44,168 nt of DNA from Chitinophagales bacterium (GCA_013298955.1 JAAFJT010000031.1:1-44168), one strand, 5' to 3'. Numbered from the stretch's first letter, positions 33,269 to 40,646 are shown. Notes: generated by a model not told the origin, from the sequence alone. Numbers and translations are program-made.

Positions 33269-33895
33269 ATGAAAATCAAGGCAGACGGCATTACAAATTT
33301 AACAGATGCGCGTTATTTCGCCGCCAAAGAAGTGGCTTATTTGACGTTCCATTTCACAGAAGGCGCGGCGGATTACATCAATCCGTCGATTGCGAAAGCG
33401 ATTGCGGCTTGGGTGGAAGGGGTGTCTATTGTTGGAAAATGGACGCGTTTATCGGTTTCCGAAATCAATGAATGGGCTAATCTATTAAGTTTGAATATAG
33501 TACAAATTGATGATTTTTTAATGTCTATTCATACGGAACCGCTTCAAGTACCTGTTATCAAACGTTTTGTGGTGAAAACGACGACGGATTTGGCAACGTT
33601 GCGGGCGGAAATGTTGCATTTGAAACCGATTGTGCTTGCATTTGAATTGGATTTTGAAAACATAGATTGGAATGATTTAAAACAAAAACGCACCCTTATC
33701 AGCTTAGATGATTTGAAACAATTGGCGCATGATTTTAAAATTATTTTTAAAATTAATGTTCAATCCACTGATATAGAATCATTTAAATTTAAAATCAAAC
33801 CATACGCCTTAACCCTTTCGGGTGGCGAAGAAGAACAAGTTGGCGTAAAATCATTTGATGAATTAGACGCTATTTTTGATATTTTGGAATCTTGA
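33269..33895 (+). CDS. TrpF-like (phosphoribosylanthranilate isomerase-fold) protein
   Basis: The start of this 208-aa protein (MKIKADGITNLTDARYFAAKEVAYLTFHF) follows the TrpF pattern KICGITxxxDAxxAxxxGAdxxGFxF, but the KICG Cys is replaced by Ala. Further on, VGKWTRLSVSEINEW and NIVQIDDF parallel the VGVF and LxxVQLHG strands, and TLSGGEEEQVGVKSFDELD parallels the SGGV end. Several catalytic positions are thus not conserved (no Cys, no QLHG His), and there are no other trp genes nearby. A diverged TIM-barrel protein with a different role is therefore likely. It precedes a methyltransferase gene by 16 bp. Confidence 0.65.
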   Translation: MKIKADGITNLTDARYFAAKEVAYLTFHFTEGAADYINPSIAKAIAAWVEGVSIVGKWTRLSVSEINEWANLLSLNIVQIDDFLMSIHTEPLQVPVIKRFVVKTTTDLATLRAEMLHLKPIVLAFELDFENIDWNDLKQKRTLISLDDLKQLAHDFKIIFKINVQSTDIESFKFKIKPYALTLSGGEEEQVGVKSFDELDAIFDILES

Positions 33896-33911
33896 ATCCC
33901 TCTTTTGAAGC

Positions 33912-35060
33912 ATGAAAAACCTTGAAGATTTTTTATCGGTCATTGATAAGTCATTGAAAGACAATACTTTTGTCAAAATGACCCTTGCCAAACCCACCGC
34001 AAATGGAGGTGATTTAAAAAATATTTACCTTCGTCCTGTCGAAATTAAACGACAATTGAAATTGGCTTGTACGCACCGATACGCGACCCGCGATGAAGTT
34101 AAAAATTTAGATATTCCAACGAGTTTGCAAACGTTAGAACAGCGATTGACCCATGATTTTCTCCATGCCGATTTGTTCCTAATTTCAGAACAAATTACGT
34201 TTTTATGGAATAAAAAAAAGGAAATAACTTTTGTCATCAAAAAAAATAGTACCGTACTTGAACCCATTTCCACCCAACATGACCGTTCCAAAAGTCGATT
34301 ATTGGATGCTAAACAATTGTATTTCAATCGATTAGAAATTACGGATTTGGAAGGTAATGTTACTAAAAATGGTCAAAAAAAATTCAAACAAGTCAATCGA
34401 TATATTGAAATTATAGATGATTTGTTGCGTGAAAATCCGTTGCCAATAGATGCACATATTGCCGATATGGGTTGTGGGAAAGGTTTATTGACTTTTGCTT
34501 TATATGATTTTTTGACGGTGCGCAAAGCCATGAATCCAGTGGTTCAAGGTTTTGAATTACGCGCTGCCTTGACGGATGCTTCCAATGAATTAGCTCAAAA
34601 ATGCCATTTTGCAAATTTAAATTTCGTAACAGCCGATATTTTGAATTTTAATTCGGAACGATTGGATATGTTGATTGCTTTACACGCTTGCGATACGGCT
34701 ACGGATATTGCGATTGCGAAAGGGATTCAATCCAAAGCGGCGATTATCATGGTCGCGCCGTGTTGCCATAAGCAGATTCGCAAGGCGATGAACGTGCAAA
34801 ATGAACTGCGCCCTGTGTTGAAACATGGGATTTTGGAGGAAAGACAGGCGGAATTGATTACCGATGGGATTCGCGCCTTGTTGATGGAGGCGCATGGTTA
34901 CAAAACGAGCGTTTTTGAATTTATTGAAACCGAACATACGCCTAAAAATGTGTTGATTGTGGGCATCCGCAGTCGTCCGAATTTGGAGGCATTGAAGCAA
35001 GTGGCGGCGATAAAAGCCAGTTTTGGCATCGAAAAGCATTTTTTAGAGACGCTCATATGA
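33912..35060 (+). CDS. SAM-dependent methyltransferase (Methyltransf_32-like)
   Basis: This 382-aa protein has an N-terminal domain of about 160 residues (KPTANGGDLKNIYLRPVEIK, THRYATRDEV). A Rossmann methyltransferase domain follows with motif I ADMGCGKGLLTFALYDFL, LIALHACDTATDIAIAKGI and APCCHKQIRKAM. The ACDTA and PCCH motifs are typical of the Methyltransf_32 family, probably acting on RNA or protein; the substrate is unknown. It is probably co-transcribed with the TrpF-like gene. The stop TGA is the first word of the R4 array that follows (TGAATTAGG). Confidence 0.8.
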   Translation: MKNLEDFLSVIDKSLKDNTFVKMTLAKPTANGGDLKNIYLRPVEIKRQLKLACTHRYATRDEVKNLDIPTSLQTLEQRLTHDFLHADLFLISEQITFLWNKKKEITFVIKKNSTVLEPISTQHDRSKSRLLDAKQLYFNRLEITDLEGNVTKNGQKKFKQVNRYIEIIDDLLRENPLPIDAHIADMGCGKGLLTFALYDFLTVRKAMNPVVQGFELRAALTDASNELAQKCHFANLNFVTADILNFNSERLDMLIALHACDTATDIAIAKGIQSKAAIIMVAPCCHKQIRKAMNVQNELRPVLKHGILEERQAELITDGIRALLMEAHGYKTSVFEFIETEHTPKNVLIVGIRSRPNLEALKQVAAIKASFGIEKHFLETLI

Positions 35061-35424
35061 ATTAGGGGGTCTGAATTAGGATTTTTAGGATTAGAAGGAT
35101 TAAAAGGATTGATTTTCAATCCTAAAAATCCTAATTCAAACCCCTAATTCAACAAAAAAGATTAAAAGGATTGGAAATCAATCCTTCCAATCCTAAAACC
35201 CCTAATTCAAACCCCTAATTCAACAAAAAAGATTAAAAGGATTGGAAATCAATCCTTTCAATCTTTCCAATCCTAAAAATCCTAATTCAAACCCCTAATT
35301 CAAACCCCTAATTCAACAAAAAAGATTAAAAGGATTGGAAATCAATCCTTTCAATCTTTCCAATCCTAAAAATCCTAATTCAAACCCCTAATTCAAACCC
35401 CTAATTCAAACCCCTAATTCAACA
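35058..35424. repeat. R4 tandem hairpin array
   Basis: A first hairpin (35072-35092 with 35118-35138) is followed by three tandem copies of a unit beginning aacaaaaaagattaaaagg, at 35151, 35222 and 35315. Each copy contains its own aggattgg...ccaatcct stem. Copies are separated by an increasing number of 13-bp caaacccctaatt units. The array fills the gap between two convergent genes and contains the stop codons of both (TGA at 35058-35060 and, on the minus strand, at 35419-35421). Confidence 0.88.
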
Positions 35425-36444
35425 AAATGGAAAGTAATCTTTCCCCATTTTAAAACCATTTTTTTGTAAAAACGCTTCAATTTCGAGTTGCCCACTCGGT
35501 TGTGCAACAGCCGTGATGATTTGAGGATGCTTTAAATGTAAAATATTTTCATAATGGGTTAATTTTTGATTTTCAATGATTTGACCCACTTTTCGCAGAT
35601 TATTCGTGACCCAATGCAGCAAATGTGGTGGCACATGATTTTTAAAAGCTCGAATTAAAGTTTTGCCCTTATCCCCGCCGCCCCAAAGCACCAATGGGCG
35701 ATTGATGTCAAAATTTAATTTTAAAAAATAATTTATTTTCAAATTAAAATATTGATTAGAAGCATAATTCGGGTCATTACGTGAAGTACGCGTTGCCGAA
35801 TCGCGCCAATAATGAATTGGGAAATCCGTATGCGCCGCGATAGTATATTTTTGTTCACAAAATCGAAAGCATAAATCATAATCTTCTGGATACGTATCTG
35901 GTTCAAAACCACCGCAAGCCACCAAATCCGCCCGCCGCAACAGCCAACAAGGAGAGGGCAAAACGCATTCTTTATAAATTTGCTGCCAAGATTGCCCCGT
36001 TTCCATCCATTCATTGAGCCAATTTTGATACCGAATATACCCATTTTGTACCATCGTATCGGAGAAATAAGCCACTTTCCCAGTGGCAATCGTACCAACA
36101 GGATGATTTAAAATAATATTTTTTAAAATCTGTAACTTATTGATATTCATTATATCATCTGAATCCATCCGCGTTATATACGCGCCCACACTCTGTGAAA
36201 ATGCTTTGCGCAAAGCAGGAATAATCCCTTTTCCAAGATGCCCAAAAACTTGAATACGGGTATCGCGTTGCGCATAAGCGCGTAATATTTCAAGAGAATC
36301 ATCCGTTGAATGGTCATCGACCGCAATTAATTCCCAATTCGATTCAGTTTGATTCAAAATCGACTCCAAACAGGCGGGCAAAAAAGCAGCCGTATTAAAA
36401 ACAGGCATTAATATTGAGATTAAAGATTCTTTCTGTGACATCAT
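35419..36444 (-). CDS. Family 2 glycosyltransferase
   Basis: This 341-aa protein has the GT-A start ISILMPVFNTAAFLPACLESIL, the nucleotide-binding ELIAVDDHSTDDSLEIL, the DxD-equivalent ITRMDSDDIMN and the acceptor-site PEDYDLCFRFCEQ. The C-terminal 90 residues form a second small domain (RPLVLWGGGDKGKTLIRAFKNH) resembling a nucleotide-binding or redox-like fold, which is unusual for simple GT2 proteins. It probably transfers a sugar to a surface glycan or lipid. It is isolated on the minus strand. The final codons and stop come from the R4 array. Confidence 0.85.
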   Translation of the reverse strand: MMSQKESLISILMPVFNTAAFLPACLESILNQTESNWELIAVDDHSTDDSLEILRAYAQRDTRIQVFGHLGKGIIPALRKAFSQSVGAYITRMDSDDIMNINKLQILKNIILNHPVGTIATGKVAYFSDTMVQNGYIRYQNWLNEWMETGQSWQQIYKECVLPSPCWLLRRADLVACGGFEPDTYPEDYDLCFRFCEQKYTIAAHTDFPIHYWRDSATRTSRNDPNYASNQYFNLKINYFLKLNFDINRPLVLWGGGDKGKTLIRAFKNHVPPHLLHWVTNNLRKVGQIIENQKLTHYENILHLKHPQIITAVAQPSGQLEIEAFLQKNGFKMGKDYFPFC

Positions 36445-36510
36445 CAGGTACTATTTTAAAAAATGTAAAAGTATTGTTAATTTTATTTTAAAAAATAAAT
36501 TATAAAATCA

Positions 36511-36518
36511 TACATTTG
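36511..36518 (+). promoter_or_regulatory. -7 box upstream of the DUF937 gene
   Basis: TACATTTG fits TAnnTTTG but no -33 element is at the right distance. The leader would be about 215 nt and includes an R2 repeat, so this box may or may not be used. Confidence 0.3.
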
Positions 36519-36659
36519 TGCGCTGTTTGGTGCGAAATTGCGCTAATTATTTCGGGTTTAATGCGCTATGATATTTTTTTTAATGATTTTAATCGTTTCA
36601 AACGCACTAAATCAGCACAAATGTTGTTTATTGCAGTGAAGGTTTTATATCTGTTACCT

Positions 36660-36713
36660 ATCCAAAAGGTCGGCGAGGTTACAACCTCGCTGACCTTGAT
36701 TCAACTACTTATT
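36660..36713. repeat. R2 hairpin upstream of the DUF937 gene
   Basis: aaggtcggcgaggtt (36666-36680) pairs with aacctcgctgacctt (36683-36697) with one mismatch, followed by the shared tcaactacttat tail. It is the third R2 locus. It lies in the 297-bp gap between the divergent GT2 and DUF937 genes. Confidence 0.75.
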
Positions 36714-36741
36714 CATTTTTTTAAAAAAATATTTCAGCGAA

Positions 36742-37479
36742 ATGGATTTAATGAAATTGTTGCAAGGGCAACTTACAGAGCAAGTCATCGGGCAATTGAG
36801 CAATCAACATGGCATCCCTGAACAAAAAACGGGACAAGCGGCGAATGCCATTATGTCTGTATTGATGGGCGGTTTGGCGAAAAATGCTTCTACTCCACAA
36901 GGCGCGGCGGCTTTGGACAAGGCTCTTGGAAAACATCATGACGGCAGTGTTTTAGACAATATTATGGGGCTTTTGGGCGGTGGCGCACAAGAAAATCCTG
37001 CACCTCCCGCAATGGGTTTTGATGCAGGCGGTTTGCTTGGTAGCATTTTAGGCGGTGGCGGCAACTCCGCAGCAGGCAATATTTTAGGCAGCATCTTGGG
37101 TGGCGGCGGTGCGTCAAGCCAAAAGGCAACCGATGGCGCGGGCATTTTAGGACATATTTTGGGGGCGCAACAAAGCGGTGCGATTGCTAAAATTGCAGGC
37201 ATGTTGGGCATCGACCAAGGGAAAGTTTTAGGCATGATGATTCAAATGGCTCCGATGATTATGGGCGTATTGGGTCAGCAGAAACAAGCACAAGGGTTAG
37301 GTGCAAGTGCCTTGTCTTCGGTTTTGGCAAGCAGCGTTTCGGGTGCGTCCAAAGGTGGCAGTAATCCATTTATCGGCATCGCAACACAGATGTTGGACAA
37401 AAATGGCGATGGAAATATTACAGATGACTTGTTAAATATGGGCAAAGGCTTTTTAGGCAATATGTTCAATAAGAAATAA
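36742..37479 (+). CDS. DUF937/YidB-family glycine-rich protein
   Basis: This 245-aa protein begins with the DUF937 pattern (MDLMKLLQGQLTEQVIGQLSNQ, GQAANAIMSVLMGGLAKNA, GAAALDKALGKHHDGSVLDNI). A middle region of GGLLGSILGGGG and GNILGSILGGGG repeats follows, then a hydrophobic segment (MMIQMAPMIMGVLGQQ). Near the C-terminus, DKNGDGNITDDLLN looks like an EF-hand or dockerin-type calcium loop. There is no signal peptide. The family is of unknown function. The start at 36742 is fixed by the first DUF937 residues. A hairpin terminator follows at 37510-37545. Confidence 0.8.
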   Translation: MDLMKLLQGQLTEQVIGQLSNQHGIPEQKTGQAANAIMSVLMGGLAKNASTPQGAAALDKALGKHHDGSVLDNIMGLLGGGAQENPAPPAMGFDAGGLLGSILGGGGNSAAGNILGSILGGGGASSQKATDGAGILGHILGAQQSGAIAKIAGMLGIDQGKVLGMMIQMAPMIMGVLGQQKQAQGLGASALSSVLASSVSGASKGGSNPFIGIATQMLDKNGDGNITDDLLNMGKGFLGNMFNKK

Positions 37480-37509
37480 CGATTTGGTTATGAATGATTT
37501 ACATTAAAA

Positions 37510-37545
37510 CAAAATTGCGCACATGTAACAATGGGCGCAATTTTT
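37510..37545 (+). terminator. Terminator of the DUF937 gene
   Basis: aaaattgcgc pairs with gcgcaattttt, followed by a T-run (37510-37545). Confidence 0.75.
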
Positions 37546-37557
37546 ATAAGGGAACAT

Positions 37558-37590
37558 ACCGTTTGGAGGGTTTCAAACCCTCCAAACGGT
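37558..37590. repeat. R5 hairpin (CGTTTGGAGGGTTT), copy 1
   Basis: A perfect 16-bp inverted repeat, accgtttggagggttt and complement, around a single C. The same hairpin with one changed end is at 39160-39190, on the other side of the ribosomal protein genes. Confidence 0.88.
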
Positions 37591-37656
37591 GTTGTCCATT
37601 ATGGAACATTAATCACTTAATTCTTAAAAATGTTTTTTATTCCCAATAAAACATTG

Positions 37657-37664
37657 TACATTTG
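37657..37664 (+). promoter_or_regulatory. -7 box of the rpsF-rpsR promoter
   Basis: TACATTTG fits the -7 consensus. The -33 region is only T-rich (tgttttttat, 37631-37640), at about the right distance. It lies 61 bp before the rpsF start at 37725 and makes the ATG at 37662 an unlikely start. Confidence 0.5.
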
Positions 37665-37724
37665 CCCCGCTTTCGACGAAAGCACATTATTCATAAAAAA
37701 TCATATATCAAACTTCCGAAATTC

Positions 37725-38192
37725 ATGCGTAATTACGAAGTAACATTCATCGTAGATCCAATTTTGTCCGGCGATGATGTAAAAGGGACAGCTCAAAAAT
37801 ATGTTGACATGTTGACTGCTGAAAAAGCGGGGATTGTCCATATTAATGAGATTGGTTTGCGCCAATTGGCGTATCCGATTAACAAGCGTCAATCTGGCAT
37901 TTACTATTGTGTCGAATTTGAAGCGGTTGATGGAGCATTTATAGGCAAAGTGGAATTGGCACTCCGCCGTGATGAGAAGATTTTGCGTTATTTGACAGTC
38001 TCATTAGACAAGTTTGGTGCAAAATACAATGCAGACAAACGCGCTGGCAAAATTGGGGTCACCAAGAAAAAAGAACGCAAACCGGAACCTGAGCAACGTC
38101 CAGAACGCCCTGCTCGTCCAGAACGCGCTCCAAGACCTGAGCGTCCTGAACGCACAGAGGCAAAAGTGGCTGAACCTGTTCCAGTTGTCTAA
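37725..38192 (+). CDS. rpsF: 30S ribosomal protein S6
   Basis: This protein of about 155 aa has the S6 ferredoxin-like core MRNYEVTFIVDPILSGDD...GLRQLAYPINKRQSGIYY...LRRDEKILRYLTVSLDKF (1-105). S6 binds S18 and 16S rRNA in the 30S platform. A C-terminal extension of about 40 residues, rich in PERP/ARPERA repeats, follows; Bacteroidota S6 proteins often have long charged tails. The ATG at 37725 is chosen because it begins the conserved core. It is the first gene of an rpsF-rpsR-(rplI) group. Confidence 0.96.
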   Translation: MRNYEVTFIVDPILSGDDVKGTAQKYVDMLTAEKAGIVHINEIGLRQLAYPINKRQSGIYYCVEFEAVDGAFIGKVELALRRDEKILRYLTVSLDKFGAKYNADKRAGKIGVTKKKERKPEPEQRPERPARPERAPRPERPERTEAKVAEPVPVV

Positions 38193-38231
38193 ACTAAGAT
38201 TTTATTAACCTATTAAAAGCTTTCTTCAAAA

Positions 38232-38498
38232 ATGGCTTCTAAAGACGACATCAAGTTCCTAAGTAATCCAAGTTTAGGACAAAATCGCAAGAAATATTGC
38301 CGCTTTCAAAAATTCGGTATCAAATATATTGATTATAAAGATGAGAATTTTTTGCTGCAATTCATCAATGAGCAAGGTAAATTATTGCCGCGCCGTATCA
38401 CGGGTAACTCATTGAAATATCAACGTAAAGTGTCTGTTGCCGTTAAACGAGCGCGACATTTAGCGATATTGCCGTTTGTGGCAGATTTGATGAAATAA
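38232..38498 (+). CDS. rpsR: 30S ribosomal protein S18
   Basis: This 88-aa protein has the S18 motifs [59 protein letters not shown]18 sits next to S6 in the 30S subunit. It starts 39 bp after rpsF, consistent with one operon. An imperfect R4-type hairpin follows before rplI. Confidence 0.96.
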   Translation: MASKDDIKFLSNPSLGQNRKKYCRFQKFGIKYIDYKDENFLLQFINEQGKLLPRRITGNSLKYQRKVSVAVKRARHLAILPFVADLMK

Positions 38499-38512
38499 TA
38501 TTTCTCGTTTTT

Positions 38513-38605
38513 GAATTAGAAAGGAAGGATTTTTAAAAAATTAAGGAAATGACGTTATAATATTCTGCGTCCTTCATTCCTTAAAGATTCCCTTGTTCCT
38601 AATTC
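38513..38605. repeat. R4-type imperfect hairpin inside the ribosomal operon
   Basis: gaattagaaaggaagga (from 38513) pairs imperfectly with the complement words tccttcattcctt and cctaattc (ending 38605). It lies between rpsR and rplI and could attenuate or process the transcript. Confidence 0.55.
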
Positions 38606-38627
38606 GCAAAAATCAAAAAATCCGAAG

Positions 38628-39080
38628 ATGGAAATTATACTGTTAAAAGATGTGGATAAAGTGGGCGATAAGGATACCATTGTCAAAGTTAAAGATGGTT
38701 ACGGTCGCAATTACTTGATTCCACAAAAATTAGCGATTGTGGCAAATGCGGGCAATCGCAGTCAATTGGCAGCTAAAATGCGCCGTTCTGACGCTAAAGA
38801 AAATTTGTTGTTGGACACGTATCGCCAACAAGCGGCAGCAGTCGATGGCAAAACTGTCACGATTCACTCGAAAGCGGGTACCAGTGGTAAAATTTTTGGT
38901 AGTGTGAGCGTTCCACACGTATTAAATGCGTTGAAATCTCAATTGGGTGTTGAAGCAGACCGCAAAAAAGTGGTTATGGGCGACATCAAAGAATTGGGTT
39001 CTCATGCCGTTACCATCAATTTCCACAAACAAGTGGCTGCTACGTTCAACGTAGAAGTGGTGGGCGAAGAAGCGAGATAA
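38628..39080 (+). CDS. rplI: 50S ribosomal protein L9
   Basis: This 150-aa protein has the N-terminal RNA-binding domain MEIILLKDVDKVGDKDTIVKVKDGYGRNYLIP (the L9 signature), a connecting helix (RSQLAAKMRRSDAKENLLLDTYRQQ) and the C-terminal domain (SKAGTSGKIFGSVSVPHVLNALKSQ to the end). The length is standard. It lies 129 bp after rpsR, with an R4-like hairpin between, so its level may be set separately. A perfect 32-bp palindrome after the stop is the probable terminator. Confidence 0.96.
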   Translation: MEIILLKDVDKVGDKDTIVKVKDGYGRNYLIPQKLAIVANAGNRSQLAAKMRRSDAKENLLLDTYRQQAAAVDGKTVTIHSKAGTSGKIFGSVSVPHVLNALKSQLGVEADRKKVVMGDIKELGSHAVTINFHKQVAATFNVEVVGEEAR

Positions 39081-39109
39081 TTTATTTACCGCGCTATTTT
39101 TAGTCTTTT

Positions 39110-39141
39110 AAAGTCGTCGAAGTTGCAACTTCGACGACTTT
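39110..39141. terminator. Terminator palindrome after rplI (R2-like core)
   Basis: A perfect 32-bp palindrome with aaagtcgtcgaagttgc as left half. Its words are related to the right R2 arm at 40598-40617 (ggttgcaacctcgacgactt). Confidence 0.8.
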
Positions 39142-39159
39142 TCTGTGTTATATTGACAA

Positions 39160-39190
39160 CAACGTTTGGAGGGTTTGAAACCCTCCAAAC
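39160..39190. repeat. R5 hairpin (CGTTTGGAGGGTTT), copy 2
   Basis: A perfect 15-bp inverted repeat, acgtttggagggttt and complement, around a single G. Confidence 0.88.
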
Positions 39191-39243
39191 GTTATATTAA
39201 TTTGATAATCAATATTTTATGCAGTCGTTTTAAAATCAAAATT

Positions 39244-39597
39244 ATGAACAAAATCGTAGGTTATGCACTCCTTTTGGCGAGTTGCTGCGCGAGTAGTTGC
39301 GTCCTTCATTCAGTGACGATGATTGATACCGCTAAAACATTCGTTTTGGGCGAAGGTCAACATGGTGTTTACAACGCAACCATCAAAAATATTGGCATTG
39401 CTGCCGTCGAAGTCTTCCAAAAAGAAGCCGAAAATGCGCCTACATCCATCGGCGTATTGCAACCCGATGCCGAAAAATCGTATCGTGTAGGCGGTACGAC
39501 CACGATTTTATTCAAAAATATTGGGCAACGACAAGCTCAAATTAAGATTAAATTGTTGGGAGACAAACAATTAAGCATGGGTTATAAAAACAATTAG
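39244..39597 (+). CDS. Small lipoprotein, 117 aa
   Basis: MNKIVGYALLLASCCASSC is a lipoprotein signal peptide with lipobox LASC (Cys14). The mature part is beta-rich (FVLGEGQHGVYNATIKNIGIAAVEVFQ, SYRVGGTTTILFKNIGQRQAQIKIKLL), reminiscent of a small beta-sandwich, but I do not recognise a named family. The start at 39244 is chosen because the longer frame from 39166 begins inside the R5 hairpin and destroys the signal peptide. It is a single gene between rplI and the Nfu-type gene. Confidence 0.7.
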   Translation: MNKIVGYALLLASCCASSCVLHSVTMIDTAKTFVLGEGQHGVYNATIKNIGIAAVEVFQKEAENAPTSIGVLQPDAEKSYRVGGTTTILFKNIGQRQAQIKIKLLGDKQLSMGYKNN

Positions 39598-39629
39598 CCC
39601 GTTTTTAAACTTATTTTGTCAAAAAGCGT

Positions 39630-39637
39630 TACCTTTG
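39630..39637 (+). promoter_or_regulatory. -7 box of the Nfu-type gene
   Basis: TACCTTTG, identical to the rRNA and dnaB -7 boxes, 58 bp before the ATG. The -33 element is T-rich only. Confidence 0.5.
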
Positions 39638-39695
39638 TGTGTAGATTCATTCTAAATAGAAATTTTTTCATCACAACGCATTCAAAAAAAAGAAA

Positions 39696-40298
39696 ATGGA
39701 AGCAACGGCAAAAAGCCCTGTTTTGTTATACACGGAGCAGACTCCCAATCCAGAATCCTTGAAATTCGTCACCAATAAAATGTTGTATCGCGGCACCGCA
39801 GATTTCCGCGAACCTGAGTTGGCGGTGGATTGGTCTCCTTTGGCAACCGCGCTTTTTGGCTTGCCCTATGTGAAAGGCGTGTATATTTGCAACAATTTCG
39901 TGACGATTAGTAAAGAATTTAACTATGATTGGTCGGAAATCATGTTAAAAATCAAAGAATTTATTAAAAATTATGTGGAATCGGATGGCGTGATTCTCCA
40001 AGAAGGTTTCGCAGAAGCGATGGCAGCAATTGAAGCGCAAACGCCTCAATATCAAGGAGATGATGCCGAATTAGTAGTTCGGATTAAAGAATTAATTGAT
40101 ACGTATGTCAAGCCTGCGGTGGAAATGGATGGCGGAAATATCGAATTTAAAGCCTTCGATAAAGGAACGGTGTATGTCGTTTTGCAGGGTTCATGCAGTG
40201 GTTGCCCGTCTTCGACCGTGACGTTGAAAGCAGGGATTGAAGGGATGTTGACGCGGATGATTCCTGAAGTGAAAGAAGTAGTGTCGGAAGCAGGATAG
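39696..40298 (+). CDS. Nfu-type iron-sulfur cluster scaffold/carrier
   Basis: This 200-aa protein has an N-terminal Nfu_N domain (EQTPNPESLKFVTNKML, FGLPYVKGVYICNNFVTISKE) and a C-terminal NifU-like domain with the cluster-binding CSGCPSS (VKPAVEMDGGNIEFKAFDKG, VVLQGSCSGCPSSTVTLKAGIE). Such proteins carry 4Fe-4S clusters from the assembly machinery to target enzymes. The length matches mitochondrial and Bacteroidota Nfu1-type proteins. No suf or isc genes are adjacent. A TACCTTTG promoter box lies upstream. Confidence 0.92.
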   Translation: MEATAKSPVLLYTEQTPNPESLKFVTNKMLYRGTADFREPELAVDWSPLATALFGLPYVKGVYICNNFVTISKEFNYDWSEIMLKIKEFIKNYVESDGVILQEGFAEAMAAIEAQTPQYQGDDAELVVRIKELIDTYVKPAVEMDGGNIEFKAFDKGTVYVVLQGSCSGCPSSTVTLKAGIEGMLTRMIPEVKEVVSEAG

Positions 40299-40332
40299 TT
40301 ATACCTTAGATTGAACTTAAATAAACGGTGTT

Positions 40333-40384
40333 ATAAGTAGTTCAATTGAAAGAACCAATCCAAAAGGTCGGCGAGGTTGCAACC
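40333..40384. repeat. R2 module, left half of an interrupted hairpin
   Basis: ataagtagttcaattgaaag, then aaggtcggcgaggttgcaacc ending at 40384. This is the module of 3823-3877 in inverted orientation. Its expected right arm, ggttgcaacctcgacgactt, appears only at 40598-40617, after a 213-bp insert. Confidence 0.8.
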
Positions 40385-40597
40385 CTATCCATTACCCACA
40401 GAATCAAAAAGGTGCGTAGCACCGCAATATTTGTAGAAAAATCGGTAACATTCGCATCGTTTTCACCAATATTACGGTGCGACGCACCTCCAAAACGGGT
40501 TTATCCATCATTTTTCTACAAATGTTGCAGTGCTACGCACCTTTTTATTTTGCAGAATGATTTTAATGCCAATAATCATTCTGTGGGTAATGGATAG
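40385..40597. mobile_element. 213-bp MITE-like palindromic insert in an R2 hairpin
   Basis: Perfect 20-bp terminal inverted repeats, ctatccattacccacagaat (40385-40404) and its complement (40578-40597), are flanked by identical 10-bp direct copies of ggttgcaacc (40375-40384 and 40598-40607). Inside is a second imperfect stem (aaaaaggtgcgtagcac... from 40407, with its partner ending near 40546), a central ggtgcgacgcacc palindrome (40476-40488) and a small agaatgatt/aatcattct hairpin (40554-40582). It has no coding capacity. Together with the R2 module it fills the 40299-40646 gap. Confidence 0.7.
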
Positions 40598-40646
40598 GGT
40601 TGCAACCTCGACGACTTTGGCGCGTCTTTCTTTAGAATCAAAACCA

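Noticed and set aside
35151-35422. Three repeat units considered as a CRISPR array
   Set aside because: Units are self-complementary throughout and the intervals are simple 13-bp repeats, not unique spacers.
36516-36821. 101-codon open frame overlapping the start of the DUF937 gene
   Set aside because: It crosses an R2 repeat and overlaps the well-supported DUF937 start in another frame.
38651-38659. DnaA box TGTGGATAA in rplI
   Set aside because: It is inside conserved L9 codons (DVDK) and alone, so chance is the simplest explanation.
40530-40646. N-terminal extension of the DUF1152 protein
   Set aside because: These codons fall in the palindromic insert and R2 arm; family similarity begins only after 40647.
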